Origin: a virus
Virus record (IMG/VR): IMGVR_UViG_3300047408_000076
Coordinates: 1-64,000 of that record
DNA: 64,000 nt
Reading direction: 5' to 3' (one strand)
Part shown: piece by piece, positions 1 through 7,024 of the stretch
How positions within the stretch are numbered: the stretch's first letter is position 1
How the letters are laid out: each line of letters begins with the position of its first letter
Program-made: the position numbers and the translations under genes
The notes under the pieces: model-generated
What the model was told of the DNA's origin: nothing
Database searches by the model: none
The model's input: only the letters and a program-made list of their open reading frames with translations

Positions 1-1637
1 GCACCGAGACGACTGAGACTTCGATCACACGGGTTGGCGGCGCATCCGATCCCACCGGGCAAGCACAGTCGCGTAGGATTGTCACCACGGCGAACTCGCA
101 GTGGCTACGGCCGTTCAAGGCCGAGCCTTATGCGATTTGGAACCCGACCAGTGGTGCCAACGTCACGGTGACGGTGTGCGGCACCATCAATGCGGGCGCG
201 CTGCCCAACAACGACGACATCTGGTTGGAAGTGGAGTATCTCGGTGACGGTCCTTCTACCGTATTTGCTACGTTTGATGGCACAAACACCAACGTAACTT
301 TGTCGAATGGCAATTTGACGGCTACCCACAACAGTGCGGTGACAAACTCTGGTGCCACCAGTACAATGCTCTTGGCAACCGGCAAGCATTACTTCGAGGT
401 GACTATAGGTGCGACGCACGGCAACAATGATTCCGTTGCGCTCGTTACTTCAGGTACGAGCTTTGCGTCTATTATTTCTGGACAGAACGGTATTGTTGCT
501 TTTGCTGGAGCGAGTGGGCTTATTTTTAATGTCGGTTCCAGCACGGGTAAGACTGTAGGCACTTGGGTGGCGGGAGATGTCATCTGTTTTGCAGCTGATG
601 CTACTAATGGGAAAGCGTGGGTTCGAAGAAACAACGGAAATTGGAATGGTGACCCGACCGCTGATCCAGCGGCTGGCACAGGCTACATCGGCAGCGGAAC
701 TACCGGAGGCGCTGCCGTCGCTCCAAATATAACATTCGGCGGCACTGGTACTGCGCTGAACGACAACATGACCGCCAATTTCGGGAAGTCTGCTTTTGCG
801 TTCACGCCACCGTCCGGGTTTAATAATAATTGGAGTGTTCCGTACGCAGGCTCACCGCTGGGCACGATCGTCGCCACGACCAAGGCCAACGTGCTGGCGG
901 CCGGATCAGCGGTGGCGTCGGATGGATCGACGTGGACGACGCCGCCATTTACAGTTTTGAATCCGTCAGACATTTTAAGCGGTACGCTTTCCAACGGCTT
1001 TCTCACTGCGACAGGATCAGGCAATGGTGGAGTGCGTGGAACAAATTCTCTCAGTTCCGGTAAGTACTATTGGGAGTACACCTATACGAATTTGAATACC
1101 AACACCATTGCTGCGGGCATTGCCTTGGCTTCTGCCGGTTTAACTGCGGGTGGTCCAGGCGCGGCATTTGCGTCGAGGGCTACTGGTACTATTGTAATAA
1201 ACAATGTGACCACAGGGAGTGTTCTTGGCTTAATCCCGGCTGCTGCTGTTATTGGAATTGCTGTTGATTTCACCAACCAATTGATCTGGTTTCGCATCGC
1301 TCCATCCGGCAATTGGAACGGCAGTGGCACAGCCAATCCAGCGACAGGCACGGGTGGCCTTAGTATCAATTCCATTAGTAGTGGTCCATTGTATCCATTA
1401 TGTATGTGGGGGGTTGGAGACGTGCTGACCGCAAATTTTGGTGCTAGCGCATTCACAGGCAGCGTCCCTTCGGGATTTACAGCAGGCTTTTCAGGGTCTG
1501 GCATTTGGTCGCCGTTCAAGCTCACCACCACGCTGTCCGCGCCGCAGCCCGGTTTGGCAGGATACCTTGAGGCTCGTGTACGCGCCGCCAAGCCGTCCAC
1601 GACCTTCTACCTTGATCCGAGGCCCGTGTTGTCGTGA
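1..1637 (+). CDS. Virion surface protein with two inserted SPRY-like domains (5' partial)
   Basis: The reading frame is open from base 3, so the true start lies upstream of the window; a GTG at 168 is internal. I read it as a structural protein into which two SPRY/concanavalin-like domains have been inserted (about nt 264-810 and 954-1480). Each insert carries the landmarks seen again in the 1136-aa protein at 18.9 kb: an ATFDG-like opening, NLTATH, YFEV, a W-(F/V)-R-x3-GNWNG core and MTANFG near the end. The flanking pieces (IWLEVEYLG near nt 220-240; ARVRAAKPSTTFYLDP at the C-terminus) resemble, from memory, one continuous rhizobial phage structural protein. The next gene overlaps by 4 bp. 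The role is probably capsid or tail surface decoration; carbohydrate binding is inference from the SPRY fold. Confidence 0.75.
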   Translation, partial: TETTETSITRVGGASDPTGQAQSRRIVTTANSQWLRPFKAEPYAIWNPTSGANVTVTVCGTINAGALPNNDDIWLEVEYLGDGPSTVFATFDGTNTNVTLSNGNLTATHNSAVTNSGATSTMLLATGKHYFEVTIGATHGNNDSVALVTSGTSFASIISGQNGIVAFAGASGLIFNVGSSTGKTVGTWVAGDVICFAADATNGKAWVRRNNGNWNGDPTADPAAGTGYIGSGTTGGAAVAPNITFGGTGTALNDNMTANFGKSAFAFTPPSGFNNNWSVPYAGSPLGTIVATTKANVLAAGSAVASDGSTWTTPPFTVLNPSDILSGTLSNGFLTATGSGNGGVRGTNSLSSGKYYWEYTYTNLNTNTIAAGIALASAGLTAGGPGAAFASRATGTIVINNVTTGSVLGLIPAAAVIGIAVDFTNQLIWFRIAPSGNWNGSGTANPATGTGGLSINSISSGPLYPLCMWGVGDVLTANFGASAFTGSVPSGFTAGFSGSGIWSPFKLTTTLSAPQPGLAGYLEARVRAAKPSTTFYLDPRPVLS

Positions 1638-2902
1638 CGACGTATATCGGAACGGGCATCGACAGTGTTGCGTTTGTCACCGATTCGACCGGGGTATTCA
1701 GTCTTGCGAGTGGTGTCCCGGTTGTTGAACTACAGCTTCCGGCGCAGGCGTTGCTGGCTGGGTTGGTCTCCGACAGCGATAGCTTTCCAGCACCATCGAT
1801 CGCGGCCATTGCTGGTCTGGCGACGTTGTTGCCAGCTCTGGTCGCTGATACTGATGCTGTCTATGCGCCTTCGGTTCTGGGGCAGGCTGCGCTGCTACCA
1901 GCTCTGGTCACTGATGCCGATGCGATCTATGCCCCGTCATCCGCCGCGATCGGTAACCTATCGCCGAATCTCATTACCGACACTGATGCGGTCTATGGCC
2001 CGGCAGTTCGTGGTGTGGCGACTCTGCTGCCGGCATTGGTCGTTGATGCCGAGACGTTCTACACGCAAGCTATTGGCGGAACTCTTGCCGCGTTTCTGCT
2101 GCCGCCGCTCCAAGTGGACAGCGATTCCGTATTCAGTCCGAGCGTTGTTGCTGGCAGTGTTACGCTCTCGCCTGCGCAGGTCACTGATGGCGATGCGATC
2201 TATGTGGCCACTGTCGGCATCGATCGCTTTTTGCGGCCGGCGCTGGTCAACGACACCGAGGCGGTTCCAGGTGCCTACAGCATTGTCGCGGCCGCACCTG
2301 GAAAAGATCAGAAGCTGCATGCGGCACGGCTGTTCTCGGACGATGTTTTCTTCTCGCCGAAGTTCTCGATTTGCCCGCTGCTCGTGGTCGATGTCGACAG
2401 CATCTTTGCCGCATCGACGCTGCCGGTCTATCCGATTCGTCCTCCTTTCATGGCGAGCGACGATGTCATCCCGAGCATCGCCGTTTCGCCGTCGCTACCG
2501 GCCGCATTCCTTCCGAGTGACGATGCGATCTATCGTCCCGGCATCACGCTGTTCCTGTTGCCGCAGCTTCGAACCAGCGACGATGCAATCCCGGCGGCGG
2601 ACGTAGGCTGGAAAGTCTTTGCACAATTTGTTGGTGACGTTGAGCAGATTCCGTCCGTCTTCGTCCAGGCTTACAACAAGCTGCTGCCAGCAACTTGGTT
2701 CGACGAGGAGCATGTCGACGACTATCCGTTCTTCGTTCATGGCCTAACTGGCGGCATCCCGGTGCCGAGGCCGCCAAATGTTCTCATCGGCTCGGTCAGT
2801 AATGCGCGCAGGCTCACTGGCTCGGTGAGTAAGCGCAAGCAACTGACCGGCAGCATCGTCAGCTCACGGCGCGTTCTCACAGGAAGCTTGAGGCAGCGAT
2901 GA
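1634..2902 (+). CDS. Tandem-repeat structural protein with LLPALVxDxDAIYAPS-type repeats
   Basis: GTG start overlaps the preceding stop. The 422-aa product is dominated by about ten degenerate 25-40 residue repeats with the pattern LLPALVTDADAIYAPS (hydrophobic strand, D-x-D/E, aromatic). The C-terminus has a second short repeat family, three or four copies of LTGSVSxxRxLTGS. The same D-x-D units occur between SPRY domains in the 1136-aa protein at 18.9 kb, so the two share building blocks. It sits between the SPRY protein and the DUF4054-like connector, as expected for a virion surface or fibre component. I recognise no enzymatic motif. Function is unknown; the D-x-D loops could bind metal, but that is a guess. 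Confidence 0.7.
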   Translation: MTTYIGTGIDSVAFVTDSTGVFSLASGVPVVELQLPAQALLAGLVSDSDSFPAPSIAAIAGLATLLPALVADTDAVYAPSVLGQAALLPALVTDADAIYAPSSAAIGNLSPNLITDTDAVYGPAVRGVATLLPALVVDAETFYTQAIGGTLAAFLLPPLQVDSDSVFSPSVVAGSVTLSPAQVTDGDAIYVATVGIDRFLRPALVNDTEAVPGAYSIVAAAPGKDQKLHAARLFSDDVFFSPKFSICPLLVVDVDSIFAASTLPVYPIRPPFMASDDVIPSIAVSPSLPAAFLPSDDAIYRPGITLFLLPQLRTSDDAIPAADVGWKVFAQFVGDVEQIPSVFVQAYNKLLPATWFDEEHVDDYPFFVHGLTGGIPVPRPPNVLIGSVSNARRLTGSVSKRKQLTGSIVSSRRVLTGSLRQR

Positions 2903-3609
2903 CCGACATCAACCAGAATTTTTCGCTTCAGGTCGGCAATGATACCGAGGTGTTTTTTGACCTCGGGCCGGATGACTTGGGCATGAATCTTGAATTTGTC
3001 GAAGCGCTGACGTGGACAGCCTATCCGCAGATGCAGGGCATTCCCGATCTGAGTATGCCTCTGATCAGCAAGGACGTTCCCTCGGGCGGAATCATGGTCA
3101 CCGATCCGCTGCTGTTGCAGTTCACGGTCAATCTCGCGGGTGCTGACACGGATGGATTGGCTGGCAATTTCTATCACGAGGTCACGATCATCAACCAGGG
3201 CGCGTTGACGACGGCGGCGACCGGCTTGATGACGGTGATCGATCCTGCCGTGGAGCCGAATGTCTCGGCCTTCAAGGCGATGTTTTCCACCTTCGCGACG
3301 GTTGATGATACCACGGTGCAGATCGCGCTCGACATGGCGGGCCAGTTTGTCGACGAGTCCTGGGGAGATTCGCAGGCCGTAGCGACGATGTATCTCGCGG
3401 CGCATTTCCTGTCGCTGGCGTCGACATCGACCAAAGTCAGTGGGCGGGTCGTCAGCTCGGAGACGATTGGCCCGATTTCACGCAGCTATGCCGTCTCGTC
3501 AGTGGCGGGCACGGCGGCTGGTCCCAGCGGCACGCTCGGGCAGACCACTTATGGCATGATCTTCGACACCATGCTCACGGCTCAAGGCTACGGCATCATG
3601 GTGGTGTGA
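2899..3609 (+). CDS. Head-tail connector, DUF4054-like, with an extra N-terminal beta domain
   Basis: 236 aa, ATGA overlap with the upstream gene. The C-terminal half (about residues 115-236) matches the DUF4054 pattern as I remember it: VDDTTVQIALDMA, a W-G-D-S turn, a helix rich in LAAHFLSLA, then VSSETIGPISRSYA. DUF4054 proteins are head-completion/connector components. The N-terminal about 105 residues (FSLQVGNDTEVFFDLG to HEVTIINQGALTT) look like a BppU-type beta domain normally found in baseplate proteins, so this may be a fusion. The start is supported by the ATGA coupling. Confidence 0.7.
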   Translation: MTDINQNFSLQVGNDTEVFFDLGPDDLGMNLEFVEALTWTAYPQMQGIPDLSMPLISKDVPSGGIMVTDPLLLQFTVNLAGADTDGLAGNFYHEVTIINQGALTTAATGLMTVIDPAVEPNVSAFKAMFSTFATVDDTTVQIALDMAGQFVDESWGDSQAVATMYLAAHFLSLASTSTKVSGRVVSSETIGPISRSYAVSSVAGTAAGPSGTLGQTTYGMIFDTMLTAQGYGIMVV

Positions 3610-3953
3610 TGACAGACATCTGGGCCAGTCTGCGCTCGACTGCAACGGAAATGATCACCGAGTACGGGTGCCGTGCGATTCTGCGTCGCAATGAAGGCGA
3701 CCGCGACTGCTTAGCTTCCATGATCGATTTCTTGCCGCGCGGTCAGCCTGGAAGCCTGCGCAACACGCCGGATCGTGTGTTTCTGGTGGCAGCGGAAGGG
3801 CTCACTGTGCCGCCCGATGCCGAGAAAGATTGTCTTGTCACGATTGATCCGATTACCGGGGCGGAGGTCGAGACTCTGCGCCTGATCTCACCCATCGGCA
3901 AGATCGCGCCGGCTGGCGTCGTGCTGTGTTGGAAATTGCAGGCTCGCAGATAA
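3609..3953 (+). CDS. Neck / head-tail joining protein
   Basis: 114 aa from the ATG at 3609, which forms a TGATG overlap with the connector stop; a GTG one codon upstream is less likely. Small all-beta protein with ATEMITEYGCRAILRR near the start and VVLCWKLQARR at the end, the pattern of head-tail joining or neck proteins encoded right after DUF4054 genes. It would act at the neck, sealing the head-tail interface. Assignment is from size, motif memory and gene order. Confidence 0.6.
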   Translation: MTDIWASLRSTATEMITEYGCRAILRRNEGDRDCLASMIDFLPRGQPGSLRNTPDRVFLVAAEGLTVPPDAEKDCLVTIDPITGAEVETLRLISPIGKIAPAGVVLCWKLQARR

Positions 3954-4426
3954 TGTTCGACAAGCGCGAAGTGATCCTGCAACGCATGCTGGCGATTCTC
4001 ACCACAATCGCAGGACCTCCCGTGGTCGATGGCCAGCTCTGCGTCTTCCGCAATCGCGGTGAGATACCCGTCGAGAAGATGCCAGCGCTCATACTGCTCG
4101 ATGGCCGCGAGGCGATCAAGCTGTCGGCCAGTGGCAAGGGCGGCATTCTCGCGCCGACGACGTTCACGTTGCAGCCGCAAGTGTTCGTTGTGCTCAAGCC
4201 GACGGCGGAGAACGATAACGACGGCATCGGCGAATCGCTGTCGGACTACCGCATGCGCATCCTCAAGGCATTCTCGATCGACGACAACTTGTTCGCGTTG
4301 CTCGGCACCAACGGCGAGCTTCAGTATCTCGGGCATGAAACCGACATGCAGACCGGCTCAACGATGCTCGGGCAGATGCAGATGCAGTTTGCGCTGACCT
4401 ACGTGCTCAATCCGACCGATCTCTAA
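3953..4426 (+). CDS. Tail completion / tail terminator-like protein
   Basis: 157 aa from the ATG at 3953, overlapping the preceding stop as TAATG; a TTG at 3926 is in frame but unnecessary. It begins FDKREVILQRMLAILTTIAG and ends with beta strands QMQFALTYVLNP, typical of small tail-terminator/completion proteins (gpZ/gpU-like) that cap the tail tube. It lies directly before the tail tube genes, the usual place. No catalytic motif. Confidence 0.55.
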   Translation: MFDKREVILQRMLAILTTIAGPPVVDGQLCVFRNRGEIPVEKMPALILLDGREAIKLSASGKGGILAPTTFTLQPQVFVVLKPTAENDNDGIGESLSDYRMRILKAFSIDDNLFALLGTNGELQYLGHETDMQTGSTMLGQMQMQFALTYVLNPTDL

Positions 4427-4434
4427 GAGGGAAC

Positions 4435-4950
4435 ATGCCGGTTTTTACGTCACCAGATGTCAGAAACCTCTCGGTCGGGACCGGCTTCATCGAGTTCAAG
4501 CCGGAAGGCGCGTCCAGCTACTATCATGTCGGTAATGTTCCGAATTTCACGTTTCAGATTTCGACCAAGACGCTCGATCATTACGTGCCGGTAAATGGCA
4601 TGCGGATCAAGGACTACACGTGGACGTTGGAGCTGACGGCTGACATCGCGATGGACATGGAGGAGATCACTGCCCAGAACTTGGCGATGATCATGCTCGG
4701 GAACATCGGGACCGACGGCAGCGGGCGCACTCAGGTCGGCATTTCGGCGCAGCCTCCTCGCAGTGGCGCGCTGCGATACACCGCCACCAACGAGACTGGG
4801 CCGCGCTGGCTCATCGATCTCTACTCGGTCACGTTCAACGGCAACAACACCTTCGATCCACTTACTGGAGGGAGCAATTTCGACAAACTCTCGGTAACGG
4901 GATCGGCTATGGCAGTGAATGGAAGCTTCGGCGTGATGACGCTGATCTGA
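4435..4950 (+). CDS. Major tail (tube) protein, copy 1
   Basis: 171 aa beginning MPVFTSPDVRNLSVGTG. It shares the framework of the next gene: NLxVGxGFIxFKP, YHVGNVPxFTF, TLDHY/F, MDMEEITAQNLAMIMLG, YATNExGPRWxxDL, VTG....G.FGVMTL. This is a tail-tube fold with an early segment, a middle helix and paired C-terminal strands. The two adjacent copies imply duplication; this one lacks the C-terminal Ig-like domain of its neighbour. AGAGGGA precedes the ATG. Confidence 0.75.
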   Translation: MPVFTSPDVRNLSVGTGFIEFKPEGASSYYHVGNVPNFTFQISTKTLDHYVPVNGMRIKDYTWTLELTADIAMDMEEITAQNLAMIMLGNIGTDGSGRTQVGISAQPPRSGALRYTATNETGPRWLIDLYSVTFNGNNTFDPLTGGSNFDKLSVTGSAMAVNGSFGVMTLI

Positions 4951-4988
4951 AACTACCCGCAACCTCACCCAGCGAAAGGAGACTTCTC

Positions 4989-5807
4989 ATGGCTGGCAAG
5001 TATTCACCTGACGTTCAAAATCTCGCAGTCGGGAAGGGCTTTATACTTTTTAAGCCCGACGATGCCACGTCGTTCTATCACGTCGGCAACGTGCCCACGT
5101 TCACCTTCACGCCGAAGATCACGACGCTGGATCACTTCAGCTCGATGGAGGGCACCAAGCTGAAGGACTTGTCGATCACGCTGGAGAAATCCGGTCAGGT
5201 GAAGATGGACATGGAGGAATTGACGGCACAGAACCTCGCCATGCTGGTGCTTGGCGATGTCACTTACGACGTGAGCGGCAATCCGACCGTGAGCATCTTC
5301 TCGCGCGATTCGCTGACCGGCGAGTTGAAATACTATGCGACCAACGAGGTTGGGCCGCGTTGGTATGTGGATTTGCTGAACGTGCAGTTCAATCCCTCGG
5401 GCGACTTCTCGCCGATCGGCGATACGTTCGCCAAGCTGCCCGTCACCGGCACAGTGAACTCGGTGGACGGCGTGTTCGGCACGATGACGCTGAAGCCGCC
5501 AATCAGCACGGTAGTGCCAGAGAACGTGCTGCCGCCGTTCATCACGGGCCAGACCGGGACCGGCGGTGCGCCCAAGGTTGGCGACGTGCTGACCGCCAAC
5601 ATTGGCGGCTGGATCGGGGCCGCGAGCTATGCGTACTCGTGGAAGGCCGGTGCGGTCGCGGCGGGCGGCACGCCGAACAACGCCAAGACCTATACGGTGG
5701 CCTCTGGTGATTCGACCAAGGTACTGACGGTGTCGATCATCGCCAGCAATGTGATCGGGGCCTCGCCAGCGGTTGTGAGCGCGCCTACACTGGCCGCGAT
5801 TCCGTGA
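4989..5807 (+). CDS. Major tail (tube) protein, copy 2, with C-terminal Ig-like domain
   Basis: 272 aa. Residues 1-170 align by eye with the preceding 171-aa protein across their full length, so this is a paralogue. Residues about 185-272 form an added Ig-like domain with the phage Ig signature: a proline-rich linker, VGDVLTANIGGW, YAYSWKAG, TYTVASGDSTKVLTVSI, SNVIGAS. Such domains often decorate the outside of tails and may bind surface polysaccharide (family knowledge, not shown here). AAAGGAG is placed before the ATG. Either both tubes are used (as in phages with two tail-tube proteins) or the longer one is made for decoration. Confidence 0.75.
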   Translation: MAGKYSPDVQNLAVGKGFILFKPDDATSFYHVGNVPTFTFTPKITTLDHFSSMEGTKLKDLSITLEKSGQVKMDMEELTAQNLAMLVLGDVTYDVSGNPTVSIFSRDSLTGELKYYATNEVGPRWYVDLLNVQFNPSGDFSPIGDTFAKLPVTGTVNSVDGVFGTMTLKPPISTVVPENVLPPFITGQTGTGGAPKVGDVLTANIGGWIGAASYAYSWKAGAVAAGGTPNNAKTYTVASGDSTKVLTVSIIASNVIGASPAVVSAPTLAAIP

Positions 5808-5841
5808 CCATCGCGCTTAACTCATGAAGGAGTAATTCGAA

Positions 5842-6333
5842 ATGACAAGTCTGCTCGACATCGGTCCTCTGACCGAGGAAGTGGAAATTCGCGGTCAGAC
5901 GCTAACCGTGCAGGGCCTCACCGCTGGGCACATCTTTCAGCTCTTTGCCCAGTTTCCCGACATGCGCAAGCTGCTCGACGGTAAGCAGGGCAGCCCGCAG
6001 GAAGTGATGCTCGGCTTGGCTCCCGATCTGATCGCCAAGCTCATCGCAATGTCGCTCGGAGAGGGCCACAACAAGGAGGTTGAAGCCAAGGCTTTGACCA
6101 TGGGTGCTGGCGATCAGCTCACTATCCTGGCCGCCATGCAACGTCTGTCGTTTCCAGACGGCATCGGCCCTTTCGTCGACAAGGTGACGGCGATTATGAC
6201 ATCAGTAAAATCACCAACGACGCCCTCGACAACCTCATTGAACTCCACGACCGACTCGCCTGCTCCATTCAACGCCTCATTGCAAATGGACACACCCGGC
6301 ATGCTGCGTGGGCATGCACGCCGCGCCAACTGA
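5842..6333 (+). CDS. Tail assembly chaperone, short (G-like) product
   Basis: 163 aa in the zero frame, ATG after GAAGGAG. Its position between tail tube and tape measure is diagnostic for tail assembly chaperones. The first about 110 residues look like a conserved chaperone domain (MTSLLDIGPLTEEVEIRG, helices around QLFAQFPDMRKLL). After residue 110 the zero-frame tail becomes Ser/Thr/Pro-rich and unlike a domain, which fits a translational frameshift at 6168-6174 that yields the longer product. Confidence 0.75.
   Translation: MTSLLDIGPLTEEVEIRGQTLTVQGLTAGHIFQLFAQFPDMRKLLDGKQGSPQEVMLGLAPDLIAKLIAMSLGEGHNKEVEAKALTMGAGDQLTILAAMQRLSFPDGIGPFVDKVTAIMTSVKSPTTPSTTSLNSTTDSPAPFNASLQMDTPGMLRGHARRAN
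6168..6174 (+). other. Probable -1 programmed ribosomal frameshift site, CCCTTTC
   Basis: In the zero frame the codons are C CCT TTC, the canonical X XXY YYZ slippery heptamer. Slipping back one base re-pairs CCC and TTT and joins a -1 frame that is open to 6473. Many siphophages make a G/GT chaperone pair this way; the usual heptamer in lambda is GGGAAAG. I did not identify a clear downstream pseudoknot by eye. Confidence 0.7.
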
Positions 6334-6473
6334 GCGCATGGAGCGGGCTGATCGAGCGTGAGCGCATGCGGGTGCTGGCGGACGACTACATTAACGTCCG
6401 CAATGCGCAGATAGAGGTCGGGCCAGCGACCAAATATCACGACGGGCTGCTGGCGCAGGCCAAGAGGCGCTGA
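6171..6473 (+). CDS. Tail assembly chaperone frameshift extension (T-like part of GT fusion)
   Basis: The -1 frame after the slippery site encodes about 100 residues, starting FRRQGDGDYDISKITNDALD and ending LLAQAKRR before TGA at 6471-6473. It is rich in charged helix formers and free of stops, unlike a random shadow frame, and has no convincing start of its own. The fused product would be about 210 aa. In known systems the T part binds the tape measure protein, whose gene lies two genes downstream. Confidence 0.7.
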   Translation, partial: FRRQGDGDYDISKITNDALDNLIELHDRLACSIQRLIANGHTRHAAWACTPRQLSAWSGLIERERMRVLADDYINVRNAQIEVGPATKYHDGLLAQAKRR

Positions 6474-6476
6474 GCC

Positions 6477-7019
6477 ATGCCCACCAGCATCGATCCTCTG
6501 TCACTAAAGCCTGATCTTGATGCGCACGCTGACAAGATACGGCAGCGCATCGAGAAGGCTGTTGCGGCGGCAACGCAGAAGCTTGCGGACAACATTCTAA
6601 AAGAAGGCCGCAGCGATATTTCCGGCGCTGGCAAGTTCGGCGCGCGCTGGACGGATGGGCTGACGGTCGATGTGTCTACCGATCAGCCGCTCACGGGCTC
6701 GCTTACGATCCGTCATGCGGTCCCGTACTGGCATATTTTTCAGGTTGGCGGTGTTATCCACGGCAAGCCGCTGCTTTGGATTCCGCTATCCAACGCCGGT
6801 CTCACAGGCGTCAGCGCGCGCGACTTCCCCGGTCGCCTGTTCCGTGTCGATCGCAAGTCTGGTGGCGCGCCGTTGTTGATGTCGGCCGCCGACAAGCAAG
6901 TAAAATATACTGGACACGAGAGCGTGCGCATCCCCAAAAAATTTCATCTGGTCGAGATCATCACCGCGCAAGCGAAGACGTTTGGCGCGTTGTATCGCGT
7001 TGAGATGACGCAAGGGTAA
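6477..7019 (+). CDS. Tail-associated protein preceding tape measure
   Basis: 180 aa. Basic, mixed alpha/beta, with a conserved-looking core near residues 98-155 (WIPLSNAG, FPGRLFRVDRKSGGAPLLMS, KYTGHESVRIPKKFHL). This arrangement resembles, from memory, a minor tail protein family found before tape measure genes in alphaproteobacterial phages. No catalytic motif is visible. The gene starts 4 bases after the frameshifted chaperone stop, so it belongs to the same transcription unit. Confidence 0.5.
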   Translation: MPTSIDPLSLKPDLDAHADKIRQRIEKAVAAATQKLADNILKEGRSDISGAGKFGARWTDGLTVDVSTDQPLTGSLTIRHAVPYWHIFQVGGVIHGKPLLWIPLSNAGLTGVSARDFPGRLFRVDRKSGGAPLLMSAADKQVKYTGHESVRIPKKFHLVEIITAQAKTFGALYRVEMTQG

Positions 7020-7024
7020 TAGCC

